Below, piece by piece: positions 14,461 through 17,372 of a stretch of DNA of 17,372 nucleotides. Below the pieces are notes generated by a model. That model saw only the letters and a list, made by a program, of their open reading frames with translations, was not told where the DNA came from and made no database searches. Within the stretch, counting starts at the first letter, position 1, and each line of letters begins with the position of its first letter. Position numbers and translations under genes: made by a program. The stretch lies in assembly GCA_039812985.1 (NCBI GenBank), contig JBDHUL010000018.1, positions 1 to 17,372 of the forward strand, in the 5' to 3' direction. This DNA comes from JAPUDS01 sp039812985 (GTDB taxonomy: Bacteria; Patescibacteriota; Saccharimonadia; Saccharimonadales; Saccharimonadaceae).

Positions 14461-15274
14461 ACTAACACTCGACGATTTTACCCGGCAACTCCTTGGCGCC
14501 TACCTAAAACGCCCTAAACACGCCCTCTTGCTCAGCGGCTCAATAGGGAGCGGCCTTGGAACACTGGCGGACGTGCTGGCAAACGAAATCACCTCGCACC
14601 GAACCGGCATAGTTACCATTGTGCCGGACGAAAAGGGAACTATACCCATCGAGCGTATTCGAGCACTCTACACTGAAACACGTGGCACACACTCGTCACG
14701 ACAAATTGTGGTGATAGACGACATAGACCGCATGAGCCACGACGCGCAACACGCATTTTTGAAGCTGCTTGAAGAACCCAACCACGGCGTACATTTTATC
14801 CTTACGTCGCACACACCTCAATCGCTCCTTCCAACCATCATGTCGCGAGTTGAGCATATTGCCGTGAAAAAAATAACCAACGAGCAGAGCCAAAGGATCC
14901 TTATCGATCGAGGTATTGCAGACACGGCTACCCTCCAACAAATACTCTTTCTCGCAAGCGGCCTCCCAGCCGAACTATCTCGGTTGAGCGCTGATACGGC
15001 GTATTTTGCCGACCAGGCATCATCCGTTCGACGCGCCCGCGATTTTCTATCTGGGACAATGTACGCGCGTCTGGTTATAGCAGCTCGCATTACCAGCCGC
15101 GCCGACGCTGTCGCTTTTGTACAAATGCTGGCTCGTCTTGTGCAATTTGGCGTCACACAACGCCGGATGACAATACATCCCACTCGCGCAAATATGCTTG
15201 AAACTGTCGCGGCAAGACTTGAAGCCAACGGTCATATTAAAACTCAGCTGTTATTTCTTGCGGTGTCATTATAG
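14447..15274 (+). CDS. holB: DNA polymerase III delta'-like clamp-loader subunit
   Basis: 275 residues with an AAA+ clamp-loader fold, probably the delta' subunit that helps load the sliding clamp. The P-loop is degenerate (GSIGSGLGT, 31-39; the Lys is Leu), as in delta' proteins that do not hydrolyse ATP. Walker B region IVVIDDIDRM, the typical AFLKLLEEPNHGVHFIL segment and FILTSHTPQSLLPTIMSRVE follow. The SRC motif reads SRV, keeping the Arg, and the four zinc cysteines of E. coli delta' are missing. ATG 14447 overlaps the previous gene by 14 nt; GTG at 14450 is an alternative start. An intact P-loop would be expected for DnaX, so gamma/tau is unlikely. Confidence 0.85.
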   Translation: MVLRELTLDDFTRQLLGAYLKRPKHALLLSGSIGSGLGTLADVLANEITSHRTGIVTIVPDEKGTIPIERIRALYTETRGTHSSRQIVVIDDIDRMSHDAQHAFLKLLEEPNHGVHFILTSHTPQSLLPTIMSRVEHIAVKKITNEQSQRILIDRGIADTATLQQILFLASGLPAELSRLSADTAYFADQASSVRRARDFLSGTMYARLVIAARITSRADAVAFVQMLARLVQFGVTQRRMTIHPTRANMLETVAARLEANGHIKTQLLFLAVSL

Positions 15275-15295
15275 CGCCCGGGCCGACCATGCGCA

Positions 15296-15325
15296 TTTAC
15301 GGGCAAAAGCAGTTTGTAGTATACT
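15296..15325 (+). promoter_or_regulatory. Candidate promoter of the TPR gene
   Basis: TTTACG (15296-15301, 4 of 6) and TATACT (15320-15325, 5 of 6) are spaced by 18 nt in the 60-nt gap before the TPR gene. The -10 box ends 9 nt before ATG 15335, giving a very short or absent leader; AGAGAGAA between them could be a weak Shine-Dalgarno only if the start site lies further upstream. Confidence 0.55.
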
Positions 15326-15334
15326 AGAGAGAAC

Positions 15335-15991
15335 ATGTTTGGACTTTTAGTTATCGCGGCGTTCGGCGTGTGGGCCCTGCTCTATACGAGACCGCTTGAT
15401 GAAGCGGGCAACGAACTTCCCTCGAAAATATCTGAGCGTCTCGATAAATTGTGGGGTATTGCTTCTGAAAGCATCAAGGACCGCAAATACCTCCGTGCCG
15501 AAAAAGCACTGTTGACTATTCTCCGGGTCGATGAACGGAACGCCACTGCCTACAACCGCCTTGGCATACTCTACGCCAAACAACGCGCCTACCAGGACGC
15601 CATAGAGTGCTTTGAAATTGCTCAAAGCCTCGAGCCAAGCGCCTCAAGCCTTCATAACGTCGGGCTCATCTATTTTGAAACTGGCGTATATGACAAAGCC
15701 GCCCTTGCGTTTGAGCAGGCGCTCGAAATGGAGAGTAGCCTGGCTGCACGGCACGTCGCATATGCCAAAGTACAAGAAAAACTCGGTGATGACAAAAAAA
15801 TGATCACGAGCCTCGAACGTGCCGTCGAACTTGAGCCAAATCCGCAAAGCCTCGGCATCTTGGCCGACGCGTACGAACGGACCGGGCAAGAAGACCTGGC
15901 AAACAACCTGCGGGAAAAAGCCAAAAAAATGATTATTCCTTCTGGCGCACCAAAACGCATCGTCCGGCCGCCTCGCCGCGTCGTGATGTAA
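15335..15991 (+). CDS. Membrane-anchored tetratricopeptide repeat protein
   Basis: 218 residues, no enzymatic motif. An N-terminal hydrophobic helix (MFGLLVIAAFGVWALLYT) anchors it in the membrane; the rest is probably cytoplasmic or surface-exposed, the orientation being uncertain. TPR-like helix pairs run from ~48 to ~205: YLRAEKALLTILRVDERNAT, AYNRLGILYAKQRAYQDAIE, SLHNVGLIYFETGVYDKAAL, then a fourth and a fifth, less regular unit (SLGILADAYERTGQEDLANN). The last residues are very basic (KRIVRPPRRVV). TPRs bind partner proteins; the partner is unknown. It stands alone between the holB-containing unit and the tRNA pair, with its own promoter. Confidence 0.85.
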   Translation: MFGLLVIAAFGVWALLYTRPLDEAGNELPSKISERLDKLWGIASESIKDRKYLRAEKALLTILRVDERNATAYNRLGILYAKQRAYQDAIECFEIAQSLEPSASSLHNVGLIYFETGVYDKAALAFEQALEMESSLAARHVAYAKVQEKLGDDKKMITSLERAVELEPNPQSLGILADAYERTGQEDLANNLREKAKKMIIPSGAPKRIVRPPRRVVM

Positions 15992-15993
15992 GT

Positions 15994-16014
15994 CCTGTTC
16001 ATGCATTGGACAGG
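15994..16014 (+). terminator. Weak hairpin after the TPR gene
   Basis: CCTGTTC (15994-16000) pairs with GGACAGG (16008-16014), 7 bp with one G-U, loop ATGCATT. It starts 3 nt after the TPR stop. The downstream TAGCCTCTTG is poor as a U-tract, so termination may be inefficient. The rest of the 15992-16128 gap holds only the tRNA promoter. Confidence 0.35.
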
Positions 16015-16090
16015 TAGCCTCTTGCGATACACAACCAGGTTTTACTCTCGCGGTAGGGATGAATTATCAATTTGCTGGCTGTTGTCACCA

Positions 16091-16119
16091 TTTTCATCTG
16101 TTAAACTGTGTGTTAGAAT
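16091..16119 (+). promoter_or_regulatory. Promoter of the tRNA-Thr/tRNA-Tyr pair
   Basis: TTTTCA (16091-16096, 4 of 6) and an extended -10 TGTTAGAAT (16111-16119; hexamer TAGAAT, 5 of 6) with a 17-nt spacer. The expected start site near 16126 is 3 nt before the first tRNA, leaving a very short 5' leader for RNase P. Confidence 0.65.
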
Positions 16120-16128
16120 AGTTCCTAC

Positions 16129-16205
16129 GCCGATTTAGCTCAGTTGGTTAGAGCAGCTGTTTTGTAAACAGCAGGTCCTGGGTTCGAATCCCTGAATCGG
16201 CTCCA
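16129..16205 (+). tRNA. tRNA-Thr(UGU)
   Basis: A full cloverleaf can be drawn: acceptor GCCGATT with AATCGGC, D arm GCTC/GAGC, anticodon stem GCTGT/ACAGC with loop TTTGTAA (anticodon TGT, reading ACA), variable AGGTC, T arm CTGGG-TTCGAAT-CCCTG, discriminator T and encoded CCA (16203-16205). The T stem has one T-T mismatch at its second pair, a small oddity. 13 nt separate it from tRNA-Tyr, so both come from one transcript. Confidence 0.95.
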
Positions 16206-17372
16206 CATATTTTGACACGCTGGAATCGTGTAGTGGCAATCACAGGAGACTGTAAATCTCCCGCCTTTCGGCTTCGTAGGTTCGAGTCCTACTTCCAGCA
16301 CCAAATCAGGACAAAATTGCACAGACGGGCGCGAAAGCGCCTGTTTTGTTTGGGAAATTACGGTTTTGCGCAGCAAAACCCATCTGTTTTTCTGGGGGAA
16401 GAATTGCGGTTCGAGCACGCGCATGCGTGCTTTTTTGTTTTTCAAAATCAGGTTAGAGCCGAATATTTCAAGGCAAAGCAACTTTTTGGCTTCAAGATTG
16501 TTTGAGTTCGCTATTTTACAGATAGAAACGGCAGTTTCTATCCACTTCCTCATCGGTTCGAGCCAAAGGTTTTGACCAAGCGTTAGCTTGGACAATTTCT
16601 CCTCAAAACCTTTCTTTTGGCTCATAATTTCCGCCTTCTTGCTGGTGTAAGTTTCTCGATCGATATCTTGGTCGAGATAACTATCAAGCAAGCGTTGGAG
16701 CTTGGCGGAGAGTTGCGTGACACTTGTCTCTAAGTCAGCGGTTTGTGCTTGGCTGCGTGCTTGTTGGTCATTTATGTCTTTGTCCATAAACTCGCGCAAC
16801 TTGTCCGCCCATGCCGTTGGCATGGCATATTCTTGTAGCATTTCAGATAATTGCTCGTCGAGCAACTCTTGACGGACATACGGCTCAGAACAGCGCGGAG
16901 TGTTTTTGCGTTTTTTTGTGCAACGGTAATACACATAATGATGAGTATTGCCGTTCTTCTGTTGTTTGGTTTGGTTCTCGCCTGTAATCATCATGTTGCA
17001 CGAACCGCAGCGCAAAAGCCCGCAGAGTGGTTTTGGGTCGTTCTGTTTAGTGGTTCGCTTGTGTTTGCGACGGTCGATAACTTTTTGGACATCGTCAAAC
17101 AACCTTTTCGAGATAATCGGTGCGTGTTTACCCTCAAAGACTTCGCCTGCATAGCGAAAATGCCCATAATAAAATGGATTCGTTAGCATTTTGGTAATTT
17201 GGTCTTTTTTGAGCGGTTTGTCGCCTTTGGTTTTGACACCTTTACTAAACAGAGAATCGGCAATATCTTGTAAACGGCTTTGACCTTTTGCATATAATTC
17301 AAATGCTTCAATGACAAACGACGAGCGCCGTTTGTCTACAATAACGGTTTTAGTGCGAATGTCATTTATGTA
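16140..17372 (-). CDS. Large serine recombinase, C-terminal part (start outside the window)
   Basis: Site-specific integrase/resolvase of a mobile element. The frame is open from the window edge (17372); the N-terminal catalytic domain with its Ser is not visible. 410 residues are seen: a recombinase DNA-binding domain (RRSSFVIEAFELYAKGQSRL, then MLTNPFYYGHFRYAGEVFEG with KHAPIIS), a zinc ribbon with Cys at visible positions 122, 125, 151 and 161 (RCGSCNMMITGE ... YRCTKK ... PRCSE), a coiled coil (~170-265) and a basic end. An in-frame ATG at 17189 is internal to the domain. The last ~54 codons lie antisense to tRNA-Tyr and tRNA-Thr, and the stop (16140-16142) is in the tRNA-Thr D arm; this tail is probably not native. 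Base composition is visibly more AT-rich than the ribosomal region. Confidence 0.9.
   Translation of the reverse strand, partial: YINDIRTKTVIVDKRRSSFVIEAFELYAKGQSRLQDIADSLFSKGVKTKGDKPLKKDQITKMLTNPFYYGHFRYAGEVFEGKHAPIISKRLFDDVQKVIDRRKHKRTTKQNDPKPLCGLLRCGSCNMMITGENQTKQQKNGNTHHYVYYRCTKKRKNTPRCSEPYVRQELLDEQLSEMLQEYAMPTAWADKLREFMDKDINDQQARSQAQTADLETSVTQLSAKLQRLLDSYLDQDIDRETYTSKKAEIMSQKKGFEEKLSKLTLGQNLWLEPMRKWIETAVSICKIANSNNLEAKKLLCLEIFGSNLILKNKKARMRVLEPQFFPQKNRWVLLRKTVISQTKQALSRPSVQFCPDLVLEVGLEPTKPKGGRFTVSCDCHYTIPACQNMWSRFRDSNPGPAVYKTAALTN
16219..16303 (+). tRNA. tRNA-Tyr(GUA)
   Basis: Acceptor GCTGGAA with TTCCAGC; 3-bp D stem GTG/CAC; anticodon stem GGAGA/TCTCC with loop CTGTAAA (anticodon GTA); a long class II variable arm with a GCC-TTTC-GGC hairpin, as in bacterial tRNA-Tyr; T arm GTAGG-TTCGAGT-CCTAC; discriminator A and encoded CCA (16301-16303). 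The 3' end is directly followed by the convergent serine recombinase gene, which makes this gene the likely attachment site of the element to the right. Confidence 0.96.
16325..16351 (+). terminator. Intrinsic terminator of the tRNA unit
   Basis: ACGGGCGC (16325-16332) pairs with GCGCCTGT (16337-16344), 8 bp with one G-U, closed by a GAAA tetraloop and followed by TTTGTTT. It lies 22 nt after tRNA-Tyr and inside the antisense recombinase frame. Confidence 0.8.
16362..16380. repeat. Perfect 8-bp hairpin downstream of the tRNA terminator
   Basis: GGTTTTGC (16362-16369) and GCAAAACC (16373-16380) enclose a 3-nt GCA loop. It has no U-tract on the plus strand. Perfect inverted repeats beside a tRNA could be recombinase-binding arms or simply RNA structure; function unknown. 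Confidence 0.5.
16415..16437 (+). terminator. Second terminator-like hairpin inside the recombinase gene, plus strand
   Basis: GCACGC (16415-16420) pairs with GCGTGC (16425-16430) across GCAT; an outer A-T pair extends it to 7 bp. It is followed by TTTTTTG and more T, a good U-tract. On the minus strand the same bases encode Lys-Lys-Ala-Arg-Met-Arg-Val-Leu of the recombinase. It may stop read-through from the tRNA unit into antisense of the element. Confidence 0.55.

Noticed and set aside
14447..15274. DnaX (gamma/tau) rather than delta'
   Set aside because: The P-loop lacks the conserved Lys, the protein is short, and there are no C-terminal domains typical of DnaX.
16140..16303. The recombinase C-terminal stretch with VGLEPTKPKGGR and SRFRDSNPGPAVYKT as a protein domain
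   Set aside because: These strings are the usual result of translating tRNA genes on the opposite strand; they are not evidence of a functional domain.
1..17372. Alternative genetic code with UGA as Gly
   Set aside because: The ATPase, trpS and pseudouridine synthase genes all end in TGA at the expected protein ends, and no in-frame TGA interrupts any gene.
1..17372. CRISPR array or tandem repeats
   Set aside because: No series of regularly spaced direct repeats was found when reading the window.

Overview
The window looks like chromosomal DNA of a Patescibacteria/CPR bacterium, most probably Candidatus Saccharibacteria (TM7). The reasons are its compact ribosomal-protein clusters, the absence of rpmD (uL30) between rpsE and rplO, the lack of adk and map between secY and infA, a cysteine-free rpmJ, and general protein sequence character. 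UGA is used as a normal stop, which argues against the UGA=Gly lineages (Gracilibacteria/Absconditabacteria). The lineage call is an inference; I could not run a search.

Layout. (1) 1-1961: end of the spc-type ribosomal cluster (rplF partial, rplR, rpsE, rplO), closed by a perfect 17-bp hairpin terminator (1981-2018). (2) 2047-2979, minus strand: an unrecognised single-pass membrane protein convergent with rplO. (3) 3073-6871: a CtpE-like (probably Ca2+) P-type ATPase followed by secY. (4) 6969-7190: a small two-TM protein where adk/map usually sit. (5) 7365-11567: infA, rpmJ, rpsM, rpsK, rpsD, rpoA, rplQ, rplM, rpsI, with a near-consensus promoter at 7321-7349, ending in a hairpin terminator at 11584-11614. 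(6) 11628-15274: four tightly coupled genes for an NSUN/RsmB-type rRNA cytosine methyltransferase, TrpRS, an RluA/RluD-type pseudouridine synthase and a DNA polymerase III delta'-like subunit. (7) 15335-15991: a membrane-anchored TPR protein. (8) 16129-16303: tRNA-Thr(UGU) and tRNA-Tyr(GUA), both with encoded CCA. (9) 16140-17372, minus strand: the C-terminal part of a large serine recombinase whose reading frame runs antisense through both tRNA genes. This is probably the edge of an integrated mobile element.

Most genes serve one theme: ribosome structure, translation initiation, tRNA charging, rRNA modification, transcription (alpha subunit) and protein export (SecY).

The main points for a second look are: the recombinase/tRNA overlap; a recurrent layout in which a -10 hexamer sits about 6-9 nt before the start codon, suggesting leaderless mRNAs; loss of zinc ligands in L36, S4 and delta'; loss of the isoaspartate-forming Asn in S11; the split of the spc operon by an inverted gene and a cation ATPase; and a Thr-rich 18-codon ORF abutting rplQ. 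No CRISPR array or clearly new multi-gene system was seen.
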